Source: Salinicola socius
GTDB lineage: Bacteria; Pseudomonadota; Gammaproteobacteria; Pseudomonadales; Halomonadaceae
Reading direction: 5' to 3'
Assembly: GCF_001937195.1 (NCBI RefSeq)
Contig: NZ_MSDO01000022.1
Coordinates: 1 to 64,000, forward strand
DNA: 64,000 nt
Each line of letters starts with the position of its first letter. The first letter of the stretch is position 1. A model generated the notes under the pieces. The model was given only the letters and a program-made list of their open reading frames with translations. It was not told the DNA's origin and searched no databases. Both the position numbers and the translations under genes were made by a program. Below, one piece after another: positions 44,952 to 53,510 of this stretch.

Positions 44952-45593
44952 ATGGGGCATTTAGATGCAAGGAAAGTCGACGCATCTCTCAGAGTGCAAT
45001 TGAATCTTGAAGCACTCAGATGTCGTGTCGCCTTTGAGTCGTTCACTAATCTTCTAGCAGGAGAGTTTATTGCCAAAGAGACTCGAGGGGATCTGTACTG
45101 GTTCGTGCTTCAGCAGCATTGCGTTTCTTGGGTTGCTCATTTATATGAATCGCTGAAACTTTGCGTTGAGCTAGACCAGGATCTAGCCCCAGGGGGACTC
45201 AAAAAGTGGATCATTAAACAGTTCAGTATCGACCCTAAAAACAATCACTTGATCGCTGAGAAGGTTAACCAGATGGTGGGAGAGGCCGCTCAACGCGCCT
45301 TCGAGAACGATGAGCCGTCGCGAGATATCGAAGTTGATTGGTCTGATAGTTTCGTAGCGTCCCTAGTCAAGATTCGGAACAAGCACTTCGCCCACCCCGA
45401 TGCTGAACGGGTGGACCTGTCAGCCATGTCTAAGTTTGGGAGAAACCACTACTACATTGCCTTTTCGTGCTACCGACAGTGTGTTTTGCCTTGGGCAAGT
45501 CTGGATTCCATGCCCAGAGATTTAAAAGTTTCAGTGGATAAATTCAAGGAAATCATATTAGAAATTCCAAAAGGTAGATTCCGATCAACTTAA
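44952..45593 (+). CDS. HEPN-domain protein, AbiU2-like (cargo)
   Basis: 213 residues from ATG 44952 with AAGGAAGGG upstream. A helical body (LYWFVLQQHCVSWVAHLYESLKL) is followed by KIRNKHFAHPDAERVD, where RNKHFAH fits the HEPN RNase signature (R, polar, x4, H). It resembles the AbiU2 HEPN group. Divergent from the sheath gene, lower in GC, in the position of the P2 Z/fun cargo locus. An abortive-infection RNase role is inferred, not shown. Confidence 0.68.
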   Translation: MGHLDARKVDASLRVQLNLEALRCRVAFESFTNLLAGEFIAKETRGDLYWFVLQQHCVSWVAHLYESLKLCVELDQDLAPGGLKKWIIKQFSIDPKNNHLIAEKVNQMVGEAAQRAFENDEPSRDIEVDWSDSFVASLVKIRNKHFAHPDAERVDLSAMSKFGRNHYYIAFSCYRQCVLPWASLDSMPRDLKVSVDKFKEIILEIPKGRFRST

Positions 45594-45598
45594 CTTTC

Positions 45599-45620
45599 AG
45601 CCCGCCACCCGGCGGGCTTT
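45599..45620 (+). terminator. Terminator after the AbiU2-like gene
   Basis: AGCCCGCC-ACCC-GGCGGGCT followed by TT. Confidence 0.8.
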
Positions 45621-45636
45621 CTCGTTCTTCGGGTGC

Positions 45637-45726
45637 CTACCGCCCCAACTCCAACCGCGGCCCGTAGCGCTTGGCGATAAAGGCACCGTTCATCACGTTG
45701 CCGTGAAGCCTGGCCGCGGCAGGCAC
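45637..45726 (-). pseudogene. C-terminal remnant of an unidentified gene
   Basis: The minus strand reads VPAAARLHGNVMNGAF then IAKRYGPRLELGR and a TAG stop at 45637. It looks like a genuine protein end, but no start or conserved upstream part is present; another frame is protein-like just upstream, so a frameshift may lie here. Family not recognised. Confidence 0.45.
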
Positions 45727-45896
45727 TGACGCGCGGTAAGGGCGTAATAGAGCGGGTGCTCGGCTCCTAGAACTATCGGCTACCTATCTCCCCACAGTGT
45801 TGCTCTATGTCACTTAAAGAGAGTATGAGTGGAACTCGGTGGGGGGCCTTATGGTGCTTCCCCGCCGATCCTGATGCCAGACAAAAGGAGTCGAGC

Positions 45897-46226
45897 ATGG
45901 CCGGTTACTACGAACTGACCCAGAACGACAGTGGCAAGTATCACTTCAACCTGAAAGCAGGCAATCACGAGAAGATCCTGAGCAGCCAGCTTTATACGAC
46001 GAAGAGCGGCGCGGAGAACGGGATAGAGTCCTGTCGCAAGAACACGCAGGAGGACGCGCGCTACGAGCGCAAGGTCGCCAAGGACGACAGCCCATATTTC
46101 GTGCTCAAGGCGGGGAACGGCGAAATTATTGGCACCAGCGAGATGTATAGCTCCGCTTCGGCGCGTGACAACGGCATCGAGTCCTGCAAGACGAATGGCA
46201 AAGGCCCGACGAAAGACAAGCCCTGA
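45897..46226 (+). CDS. YegP/DUF1508-family protein
   Basis: 109 residues from ATG 45897 with AAAAGGAG upstream. Two tandem repeats of the family unit: GKYHFNLKAGNHEKILSSQLY...NGIESC and PYFVLKAGNGEIIGTSEMY...NGIESC. Function of the family is unknown. It is accessory, between the HEPN genes of the cargo locus. Confidence 0.88.
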   Translation: MAGYYELTQNDSGKYHFNLKAGNHEKILSSQLYTTKSGAENGIESCRKNTQEDARYERKVAKDDSPYFVLKAGNGEIIGTSEMYSSASARDNGIESCKTNGKGPTKDKP

Positions 46227-46275
46227 TCTACTGACCGGCCCAGTGGCGGCTGTGCCGAGTGAGTTGGATACGAAA

Positions 46276-46297
46276 AGCCCGCCGGGAGGCGGGCTTA
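46276..46297. terminator. Terminator between convergent DUF1508 and HEPN genes
   Basis: AGCCCGCC-GGGA-GGCGGGCT stem. It overlaps the stop codon of the HEPN gene. Confidence 0.75.
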
Positions 46298-46657
46298 TTC
46301 GGCAGGCGGGTTAATGAGCTGGAAAAACGCCACTAGCTCGCGACACGTCTTCAAGGTTTTCTTGGCATCGCGATGGGAGACGTCTCTATCCCAGTCGTAA
46401 TCAGCTTTGTGGCGAAGCCGCTTCATGTCGTTGAGCTGGTTGCCGTACCGCGCGAGATCTCGGCGGTCGATCAGTGAGCCGATCACTTTCTCGTGGCTGG
46501 CCCCGGTGCCGGCTGGAAGCTGCTTCTGTTCGCAGTAAGCCCTTGCGGTGAGGAAAGCGGCGTAGTAAGCCCGATTGATCGCGCTGCGCAAACGGGCTTG
46601 GTCGGTAGGTGTAGCGTCGAGCTGTTCCTGAGCGATGGTGAGCAGGCGGTCCGGCAT
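46295..46657 (-). CDS. HEPN-domain protein (UPF0332-like), second gene of a coupled pair
   Basis: 120 residues from ATG 46657, whose first base is the last base of the upstream stop (TGATG). The HEPN fold is clear: RLRSAINRAYYAAFLTARAYCE, then KRLRHKADYD, matching the RxxADY motif of UPF0332/HEPN proteins. Such proteins are often toxins paired with a nucleotidyltransferase antitoxin; here the partner has no nucleotidyltransferase motif. Cargo locus of the prophage. Confidence 0.78.
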   Translation of the reverse strand: MPDRLLTIAQEQLDATPTDQARLRSAINRAYYAAFLTARAYCEQKQLPAGTGASHEKVIGSLIDRRDLARYGNQLNDMKRLRHKADYDWDRDVSHRDAKKTLKTCRELVAFFQLINPPAE

Positions 46658-47466
46658 CAACAGGCCTCGGCGTCGAGACTCTGGGGGTAGTCGCGGACCA
46701 GCACGCCCACGCACTTGTTTAGCGCCGGATTCACGCGATCCGCGTCGGAGCGCAGCTCCAGCAGTGCCTCGTCGATGGCGTCGAGGGTGTCGTCGTCTAG
46801 ATCGAGATCGAACATAACGAGCAGCTCTTGGTGACCGTCTTCGTAATCCTCAATGTCTACTCCCGAGACGAGCCGAACATCGGTCTTGTTCGCAACGAAG
46901 CCTCGGATCAGTTCGAAGAGACATTGCACATACTGCTGGAACGCGTCATGCGTAACTCCATGAAGTACGAGCAATTCACTGCTCTCTTGAATTAGGTCTC
47001 GCAGCTCCTCATAACTCTCTGCGTTGAGCTTGCCCAACCGGGCGGTCGCTTGGTCGCTGATCTTGATATCGCCAGCGTGCCAAGCGTTTCTCGCCACTGT
47101 TTCAACAAATACCTGGTCGCTTCGGTTGAACTGGAGTGCCCTGCGATTCAATCGCGCGCAAAGATCTGCATTGAGTGCGTAGTGACACATGAGGGCGAAG
47201 TTGACGTAGGTCGTCCCGGGTTCACTTAGGTCGTCCATATCGAGAAGCATTTCAGCGGCAGCGTCGAAAGCGGGAAAGTCTCTGTCCCACTGGGCCTGGA
47301 TGGCTCTTCTCGCGACTTCGCTCTCGGAGCTTTGATCCAGGCTAGCGAGGGACCGCTGCAGACGGCGGTCACCGAGCGTATCACCACAGCCCCGCCGAGC
47401 TTCCATTCGCTGGAGCTCGCCAAGGATTTGGGTGACGGCATTGGCTCGGGTGAGCGGCTGAGGCAT
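46657..47466 (-). CDS. Unknown protein coupled to the HEPN gene
   Basis: 269 residues. A helical N-terminal two thirds (DRRLQRSLASLDQSSESEVARRAIQ...) and an acidic C-terminal part (LLVMFDLDLDDDTLDAIDEALLEL). No TM segment, signal peptide or GSxARG-type nucleotidyltransferase motif. I do not recognise it. One-base overlap with the HEPN gene marks the two as one functional unit, most simply antitoxin/sensor plus effector. Confidence 0.7.
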   Translation of the reverse strand: MPQPLTRANAVTQILGELQRMEARRGCGDTLGDRRLQRSLASLDQSSESEVARRAIQAQWDRDFPAFDAAAEMLLDMDDLSEPGTTYVNFALMCHYALNADLCARLNRRALQFNRSDQVFVETVARNAWHAGDIKISDQATARLGKLNAESYEELRDLIQESSELLVLHGVTHDAFQQYVQCLFELIRGFVANKTDVRLVSGVDIEDYEDGHQELLVMFDLDLDDDTLDAIDEALLELRSDADRVNPALNKCVGVLVRDYPQSLDAEAC

Positions 47467-47528
47467 TGGATGACCTTAGAGAGTGTTACTTCGAAACCGC
47501 TTCATCTTCGGTACTTTCCTGCGCAGCG

Positions 47529-48143
47529 TCAATTTTTGGGCTGGTCAGTGGAGTCGGTGTCCCATGTGATCGCCTCGAGCGCGGCGCGATCCCCGGCCTC
47601 CAGGACCGCGCTGACGGCGTCCTTCAATTGCCATGACTTGGCCAGCAGCGCCTGTTTGAACTCTTTTGCGGCGTCGGTCAACGCGATCATCTGCTCGGGC
47701 GTGAGCGAATAGACGGTGTTCGATTTAGCGCGCAGCGACATGACCGCGCCGGTCTCGCCGGCGGTGCGCAGATCCCGGGCTTCGATCGCCAGGCCAAGCA
47801 GGTTCGCTTCGTCCTGATCGGGTCGGGTCTGGATCACGTCGTCGCTGCCGTCGGGCAGGGTGTAGGCCATGCCGGCAGCGAGGGCGGCGTCGAGCGCCTT
47901 GTCGATCATGCGGCGCTGCCGCTGGGCGATATCCGATATGGGATCGAGCGGGGAATCGACCCACACCGGCGTGCCAGCGGCATCAGCGCCGACCACCTTG
48001 CCCGCAGGCTTTTCGGTACTGACGAACTCGTCGAAAGTTTCGGCGCTGATATCGATCACGTCAGCCGGTAGCGTGCCAGCGGCGGTATAAACCGATATCA
48101 GCTCGGCGGGGAAAAACTGCTTAGTCGATGGGGAGAATTTCAT
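47529..48143 (-). CDS. Tail fibre assembly protein (P2 gpG position, DUF4376-like)
   Basis: 204 residues starting MKFSPSTKQFFPAEL. The C-terminal half is an alpha-helical DUF4376-type domain (RQRRMIDKALDAALAAGM..., QALLAKSWQLKDAVSAVLEAGD). It follows the fibre gene after 3 bases, as tail-fibre chaperones do. Confidence 0.85.
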   Translation of the reverse strand: MKFSPSTKQFFPAELISVYTAAGTLPADVIDISAETFDEFVSTEKPAGKVVGADAAGTPVWVDSPLDPISDIAQRQRRMIDKALDAALAAGMAYTLPDGSDDVIQTRPDQDEANLLGLAIEARDLRTAGETGAVMSLRAKSNTVYSLTPEQMIALTDAAKEFKQALLAKSWQLKDAVSAVLEAGDRAALEAITWDTDSTDQPKN

Positions 48144-48146
48144 AGC

Positions 48147-50225
48147 TCAGTATCCAATGGCGATGTAACGAACGATCCCGTTTTCATCCGTCGTTGTACT
48201 TACCTGTGTTCGGCTCCAGCCAATGCCTACGGGGTCGGGGTAAGCGTCTTCGTTATCGCAACCCACGGCGATCATGCAGTCGTTAGGAAACGGAATGGGA
48301 AAATCTGTCGTTATCGACTTTCTGCCCGATGTCGCAGAGGCGTTGCCCCACTGGATGATCAATCCATTGGGGAATACCACGTAACTGTTGGTCCTTTTCG
48401 AATGGCCGTCATGCCAGACTTTCTTATAGCCATTGGCACCAACGTAGAAGCCCGTATAAATTTCGCCGTCATCGTTGAGTTGGGTATGAGGCTTGCCGCT
48501 GTAATTTCCGTCAGCATCGACATGCAAAATATAAGCGTGCCCACCGCTCTCCACGAATCCGTAACTTGGGAGCATAAAGCCTTCACTGGTACCGTCGTCG
48601 TTGATCCGGATTTTGTTGACGCCGGTAATGTCCTTGTTGCCCATGCTGAGGTCAGTGGACACTGAAATGCCGCCCGACTTGGCGGAAAGAGCACCACTAA
48701 CGACCAGCTCGTTATCGACTCGAACTGTGCTCCTCGTGACAACCATTTGACGCTGATCATTAGCCCATACCTCGATCTGGCCGTCGCCAACGCCACGCAC
48801 GCCGGAGTCGTTATCCGCCAATGCCAGCGCCGTTCCGTTGTCAAAGTCCCCACTTGGATTAGCGCCGACGCCGAACGACTTGTAAGCCTTGGAGAAATCA
48901 CGACCAAAGGCAAAAACATTCTCGCCATTGGTATCGTCCCGGATATATGAATAGCTGCCGCTCTCGACGAATGAGTAGGTCGGCAGCATGAAGCCTTCGC
49001 CGTAGCCGGCGTCGTTGATGGTGTAGCTATTGGCGTTGATAACGTTCTTGTTTTTCATGTCCAGCGTGCCGCCGACCGTCACGTCGCCATCCACTTCGAG
49101 AGATTCTGCCTTGACCTTTTGTTTGATTATCAGGTTGCCATTGTCGTAGAAGCGGTCTCCGGCAGCCTCGATGTAGCCAGGTCCCAACAGGATGCGCGGC
49201 GTGTCTTTGTCAGGTTGTTGATCCGCATAAAACGCGAGTGTGTTGTCGCCTTCGTCGTAGACGAGCCCATCCCAGTTCGTGTCACTGGTCGAGCCAAAGG
49301 GCACGCGGGTGTTACCGGCGTCGCTACGCAGGAACTGGCTGGCCTGAAGCCCATCGAGCTTGTCCGCGTCCAGCCCGCCACCTGCGCCCTCATTTCGAAC
49401 TGCTGCTGAGCCCAGCGCCGCGAGCGCCGCCTGTACCGTTTTCGGGTTGCCGAGCGTGGCGAGCGCACCGAGCGAGATCCGGTCCGCCGCGTGCGCGCCG
49501 GTTTCCGTTCGGTGGGCATCGAGTGCGACTTTATTGCCTGCAGGCGTGACGGCTCGAGTGTTGTCAGCGCCGTCCCTGGCTTCGGCGTAGGTCGCGAGCT
49601 CGATCATGCCCTGGGCCGACGTTGTTGCGGCTGGGTGGTCGCGGCTCGCGGCGTGATCCGCGAGTTGCTTTACCGTCGCGTACGCCTTGAGCACCTTGTC
49701 GAGCAGCTCTTTCAGCGTGCGCGGGACGACGGCGCGACGGCGATCGGTACCGGCGTCCACCTCGTCCTGGGTGGCAATCTCGATCACGCCCAGGACCGTC
49801 TCGGTCGCCGGGGGATTGAGAAACGCGGCATCGCCGAAGGTGATGCTCGAGACATCGAGCGATTCGACTACCAGGTCGGTGGCGAGTAGCAGCGTGGCCG
49901 GTGCCGCTTTCTCGATGATCCAGTCGCTCTGCGAGTAGACCGCGAACAGTACGCCGGCATCGGTGAACAGGCCGATCTCGCCGACCTGGTAGGCGTCTCC
50001 GGTTTCGTCCTGAACGGTGACGTGTAGCGTGTCGTCGGAGACCGCCTGGCCGGCGATGGTGTCCACGCGCTTGATCGGCGCTTCCAACTCGGTCTGGTCC
50101 TTCGCCGGCGCGTAACGCCCGGACCCCAGCCCGACCTCGGCGATGACCACGGAGTTGGTGCCGTTGTTGTCGGGATCGATGAGCGCGGCGCGGCCGGCGT
50201 CGGTGATGGTGAAGACAATGGCCAT
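48147..50225 (-). CDS. Tail fibre protein (P2 gpH-like N terminus, receptor-binding tip)
   Basis: 692 residues. The N-terminal P2 H-type baseplate attachment domain starts MAIVFTITDAGRAALIDPDN; repeats of ATTSAQGMIELATYAEARDG type follow. The distal half has an internal repeat, GEGFMLPTYSFVESGSYSYI and SEGFMLPSYGFVESGGHAYI, and the end has a gp53-like tip (VVFPNGLIIQWGNAS...). Host range is decided by this distal part; it looks assembled from repeated shaft modules. Confidence 0.92.
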   Translation of the reverse strand: MAIVFTITDAGRAALIDPDNNGTNSVVIAEVGLGSGRYAPAKDQTELEAPIKRVDTIAGQAVSDDTLHVTVQDETGDAYQVGEIGLFTDAGVLFAVYSQSDWIIEKAAPATLLLATDLVVESLDVSSITFGDAAFLNPPATETVLGVIEIATQDEVDAGTDRRRAVVPRTLKELLDKVLKAYATVKQLADHAASRDHPAATTSAQGMIELATYAEARDGADNTRAVTPAGNKVALDAHRTETGAHAADRISLGALATLGNPKTVQAALAALGSAAVRNEGAGGGLDADKLDGLQASQFLRSDAGNTRVPFGSTSDTNWDGLVYDEGDNTLAFYADQQPDKDTPRILLGPGYIEAAGDRFYDNGNLIIKQKVKAESLEVDGDVTVGGTLDMKNKNVINANSYTINDAGYGEGFMLPTYSFVESGSYSYIRDDTNGENVFAFGRDFSKAYKSFGVGANPSGDFDNGTALALADNDSGVRGVGDGQIEVWANDQRQMVVTRSTVRVDNELVVSGALSAKSGGISVSTDLSMGNKDITGVNKIRINDDGTSEGFMLPSYGFVESGGHAYILHVDADGNYSGKPHTQLNDDGEIYTGFYVGANGYKKVWHDGHSKRTNSYVVFPNGLIIQWGNASATSGRKSITTDFPIPFPNDCMIAVGCDNEDAYPDPVGIGWSRTQVSTTTDENGIVRYIAIGY

Positions 50226-50234
50226 GGGGATCCT

Positions 50235-50777
50235 CTATTGAGCAGTGGCCGAAAGCCGGCGGTAGATGATCGGGCGCGCGGCCCCGGCGATACCGACGCC
50301 GCCGGACGCGGTCAATCCGGCGGTGAAGGTGAAATGCGATCGGACTGGCTTGATGCGGCTGATCTCGTCGACGATGTCCTGTTGAAACTCGGCGTTATTG
50401 GGGACGTCCGAGCCGAGCGTCAGCACCACATCGAAGGTGTGGGGCTCTCCCTTGTCGGCTTTCTGCCACCACTCGCGTAGCGCCAGACTGCCGCCGAAGG
50501 AACGGACGACGTCGCGCACGCTCTTGGCGGTGCCCTTGCGGCGCTGGATCTCGATGGCGTCTCTGATGCGCTGACGCTTGATGCGTTCTGGCCAGTACGG
50601 CTGCCAGGAATCCAGCGACATTGCCCAGGCGAGCCATGGCAGCAGGTCCGCCGGGCAGGTGTCCGGGTTCCAGAGCGAGCGCAGCGGTACCGGTAGATCG
50701 CTCGCCGTCGCCGTGGTCGCCTCGAGGGCGCGCTCGGCGGCGGTGGCATTGGGCGGTAGGAGGTTTGCGCTATTCAT
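50235..50777 (-). CDS. Baseplate protein I-like (P2 gpI)
   Basis: 180 residues from ATG 50777 (MNSANLLPPNATAAERALE), the classic gpI start. LPWLAWAMSLDSWQPYWPE and the helix RIRDAIEIQRRKGTAKSVRDVV are conserved. It overlaps J by 8 bases. Confidence 0.95.
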   Translation of the reverse strand: MNSANLLPPNATAAERALEATTATASDLPVPLRSLWNPDTCPADLLPWLAWAMSLDSWQPYWPERIKRQRIRDAIEIQRRKGTAKSVRDVVRSFGGSLALREWWQKADKGEPHTFDVVLTLGSDVPNNAEFQQDIVDEISRIKPVRSHFTFTAGLTASGGVGIAGAARPIIYRRLSATAQ

Positions 50778-51669
50778 CGAGGCCCCCATCGGTCAGGTCT
50801 ATGGCCGTGCAGTAGGTCGCCTGGGTACGGTCGACGACGATGCTCGCAGTTGGCTCGACGATCTCGACGCGTTGCACGCCCGGTTGATGAAGCGCGGCGT
50901 AGAGACCGGACATCGTGACGTCGAGGCCGAGGCGGTGTTGTTGCTCGGTATATTCGCTGGCCCGTTCCCGCGCCTGGCGCATGACGACCTCGCGATCCGG
51001 CCCAGCGTAGAAGTAGAGCGTGGCATCGATGGCGTACTCGACGATCTCGGCCGACTGCACGGTGACGTGATCGGTCAGCGGCCGGACGTCCTCGGCCGAA
51101 AGGGTCGTGTCGACGGCGGCGAGCAGCGACGCTGGCGCGTTGCCGTTGTCGTTGCGGGAAAGCACGGTGACGACGACTTCACCCGGTGATGGGCTGGTCG
51201 CGCTGGCATCGAGCACTGCGCCATCGGCCGACAGCGCGTGGAACACGTAGGCGCCCTCGGGGCCGGCAGTCGAGAACCCTTCGAGCGACAGCTGGATGCG
51301 GCGGCGGTAGTCGGCGTTGCTCTCGAAAGTGGCTGGTACCGGTGGAATCGCGTCCGGGTCGCCCTCGCTGAGCGTCTGGCGCTCGACGCCGTAGAGCGCG
51401 CCAAGTTGGTCGAGATCGGCGTCGATGGCGTAGGCGAGCATGACGCCCTTGGCGGCTTCGTTGATGCGCTGGCGAAGGAGCATTTCCCGGTAGGCCGCGA
51501 CCTGCAAAACCTTGTAGGCCGGGTCCGATTCGACGGTGACGTCGAAGCTGGGATCCCGCGCACGCAGGTCGGCGAGCATCGCCTCGAAGATGGCCTCGAA
51601 CTCGATTTCCTCAACGACGCCTGGCGCCGGAAGACGCGACAGATCGACGGCGGTGAATCCTCCGGCCAT
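50770..51669 (-). CDS. Baseplate wedge protein J-like (P2 gpJ)
   Basis: 299 residues. MAGGFTAVDLSRLPAPGVVEEIEFEAIF and YKVLQVAAYREMLLRQRINEAAKGVMLAYA are the gpJ family start; the C-terminal part has the VQRVEIVEP segment. One base separates it from W. Confidence 0.96.
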   Translation of the reverse strand: MAGGFTAVDLSRLPAPGVVEEIEFEAIFEAMLADLRARDPSFDVTVESDPAYKVLQVAAYREMLLRQRINEAAKGVMLAYAIDADLDQLGALYGVERQTLSEGDPDAIPPVPATFESNADYRRRIQLSLEGFSTAGPEGAYVFHALSADGAVLDASATSPSPGEVVVTVLSRNDNGNAPASLLAAVDTTLSAEDVRPLTDHVTVQSAEIVEYAIDATLYFYAGPDREVVMRQARERASEYTEQQHRLGLDVTMSGLYAALHQPGVQRVEIVEPTASIVVDRTQATYCTAIDLTDGGLDE

Positions 51670-51670
51670 G

Positions 51671-52024
51671 TCAGATGTCTCCCGTCAGCGCGACGTCGAG
51701 GGTGACGTCGTCGCCGGTGTCAGTCCGGCGTGCGGTGATGCTGAGATCGAGGCGGCCCGGGCGTGTGGTCGAAACCGTGCGAGTGATCTGGCGCACGCGG
51801 ATTCGCGGTTCCCAGCGCATGAGCGCGACGACGGTGGCTGAGTAGGCACGCAGGGCCGTGGCGCCATTGAGTGGCTGGTCGATGAGTTCGGGCAGCAGTG
51901 AGCCGTAATCCCGGCGCATGACGCGGGAGCCGATCGGCGTTGTCAGGATGTCGGCGACGGATTGGCGGATGTGTTCGACGCCATCCAGCGCGGTGCCGTT
52001 TGTGCGATTCATGCCAGGCATCAA
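51671..52024 (-). CDS. Baseplate protein W-like (gp25/gpW lysozyme-like family)
   Basis: 117 residues. The conserved core is HIRQSVADILTTPIGSRVMRRDYGS, diagnostic of the gpW/gp25 family. Start overlaps the V stop by 4 bases. Confidence 0.96.
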   Translation of the reverse strand: MMPGMNRTNGTALDGVEHIRQSVADILTTPIGSRVMRRDYGSLLPELIDQPLNGATALRAYSATVVALMRWEPRIRVRQITRTVSTTRPGRLDLSITARRTDTGDDVTLDVALTGDI

Positions 52025-52659
52025 ACGACCTCCCCTGATACGTCGTTGCCGCGCTGAACGTCTTCGTGCGTATGCGACGAGCTGATGTTCTTGCCGTTGC
52101 TGGTGACGGCACCGGTGAATTTGACGTCACCGGCCATGGTCGCGGTCTTACCGCTGGGCTGGCTGAGGTTGCCGTTCAACGTGACGTTGCCGTTGATGAC
52201 GACATTGGCGTTGATCGTGGCGCCACCGGCCGCAGTCGCGGTGAGCGCGGCGGCGGTAGTGACGGTGACATCGGCCTGGGCGTCGACCGATGCCGACCCG
52301 GGGAGCGTGGCGCGTAGGTGGCTTGCTTCGTGGTCGTATTCGATCACGGCACCATCCGGCATCAGCCAGTGGGTCAGGTTGGGGTCGTTGACAGGCGCGG
52401 GGTTGTTGCTGGAGTTGATACCCATGAGCACGACGGCGCCGCGCATCTCGCCGCCGGGGGCGAGTAGTACGACTTGCTCGCCTTTTGTCGGCGGGTTCCA
52501 GGTGCGGGTCTGGCCGGCGCGCTGCTCACGCCACGGAATCCAGTCAGTGAGCAGATCGCCGGACTGCACGCGCACCCTAGCGGCGGCGTGATCGATCTCT
52601 TTGACCGTGCCGAGTCGAATCAGGTTGTTGAGCAGTCGGACGAGTTCGACGGAATTCAT
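52021..52659 (-). CDS. Baseplate spike protein V-like (P2 gpV)
   Basis: 212 residues. An OB-fold N-terminal half (LIRLGTVKEIDHAAARVRVQSGDLLTDWIPW, GEQVVLLAPGGEMRGAVVLMG) and a repetitive beta-helix tip rich in T, A and N. It forms the membrane-piercing spike. First gene of the V-W-J-I-H-G operon. Confidence 0.95.
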   Translation of the reverse strand: MNSVELVRLLNNLIRLGTVKEIDHAAARVRVQSGDLLTDWIPWREQRAGQTRTWNPPTKGEQVVLLAPGGEMRGAVVLMGINSSNNPAPVNDPNLTHWLMPDGAVIEYDHEASHLRATLPGSASVDAQADVTVTTAAALTATAAGGATINANVVINGNVTLNGNLSQPSGKTATMAGDVKFTGAVTSNGKNISSSHTHEDVQRGNDVSGEVV

Positions 52660-52744
52660 GGCGCGGCTATTCCCCAGGACTACGGACGGGCTGAGTGGCT
52701 ATGTCGCTATCGTCCGCAGCCTGGCGCCGGGTGGCGAGCGGTGC

Positions 52745-52756
52745 GCGTTGTAGAAC
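52745..52756 (-). promoter_or_regulatory. Late-operon element upstream of V
   Basis: GTTCTACAACGC on the minus strand, 86 bases before the V start, identical in sequence and spacing to the FI copy. Confidence 0.75.
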
Positions 52757-52820
52757 GGGCGGTTACAGAAAGCTCCCGATAGGCCGATGTTTCGCTGTAT
52801 TGCCATAAGGAGCTGGATGG

Positions 52821-53510
52821 ATGCTGCAGAATATCGAAGAGCTTTACAGTTTGATTCTGTCCAAATACGACCTCGCTCCACTGAAGCCTGTCGCCGCCGA
52901 TTACACCGGCCTATTTCTGCCCTCGGTGCCAACCGGGAATGAGATGCCTCAGCGGCGAGTCATGGTGGTGGGCCAGGAAACACGCCAATGGAATGGCTCG
53001 CTGACGCGGTGGATAGAAGCATCGGCAGACGGGAAAGCGGTTGACTACATTGACCGTGCGATGGAGCGTTATCTCGAAACGCGGCTAATGCCACCTTCGA
53101 AGTACCGATTCCTCCAATTCCTCCGACAGTCCGAGCGGGAGTTATCCCTTCAGCCTCACACCCTGCAATGGGCAAATCTGATTGCCTGCGCCTATCGCCG
53201 GGGCTCTCCCAAGAAACGTCCAAAGGCAGAACTTGAGCAGGTGCTCGCGCTTTCCTACGACCTTCTAGCTGCTCAGATCGAGGTGGTGAAACCCCAAGCT
53301 ATTCTCTTCACGACCGGTCCGGGGTACGACGGTTTCATCAAACAGTTTTCGCTTCGGTTCGGCGGCTACTCAGACTCGATAGTCCGTGAACCCCGACTGC
53401 TCTGGGAGTTCCGGCTTGGCGATATCCCGTGCTTCAGGACGACTCATCCTCGGTATGCTCCTGGTACCTCAACTCGCAACCGCGCATTGGCTTCCATCGC
53501 CGATCTCTAG
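52821..53510 (+). CDS. Uracil-DNA-glycosylase-fold-like protein (cargo)
   Basis: 229 residues with a TAAGGAG site. MVVGQETRQWNG near residue 48, WANLIACAYRRG near 117, KPQAILFTTGPGYDG near 157 and TTHPRYAPGT near 215 follow the motif order of the UDG superfamily (GQxP-like, strand, HP loop). The catalytic Asp/Asn pattern is not canonical, so activity is unsure. It is a rightward gene between leftward V and S, not part of the P2 core. Confidence 0.55.
   Translation: MLQNIEELYSLILSKYDLAPLKPVAADYTGLFLPSVPTGNEMPQRRVMVVGQETRQWNGSLTRWIEASADGKAVDYIDRAMERYLETRLMPPSKYRFLQFLRQSERELSLQPHTLQWANLIACAYRRGSPKKRPKAELEQVLALSYDLLAAQIEVVKPQAILFTTGPGYDGFIKQFSLRFGGYSDSIVREPRLLWEFRLGDIPCFRTTHPRYAPGTSTRNRALASIADL

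Noticed and set aside
46657-47466. Classical MNT-HEPN toxin-antitoxin pair
   Set aside because: The partner of the HEPN gene lacks the GSxARG and acidic metal motifs of minimal nucleotidyltransferases and is much larger, so it was kept as unknown.
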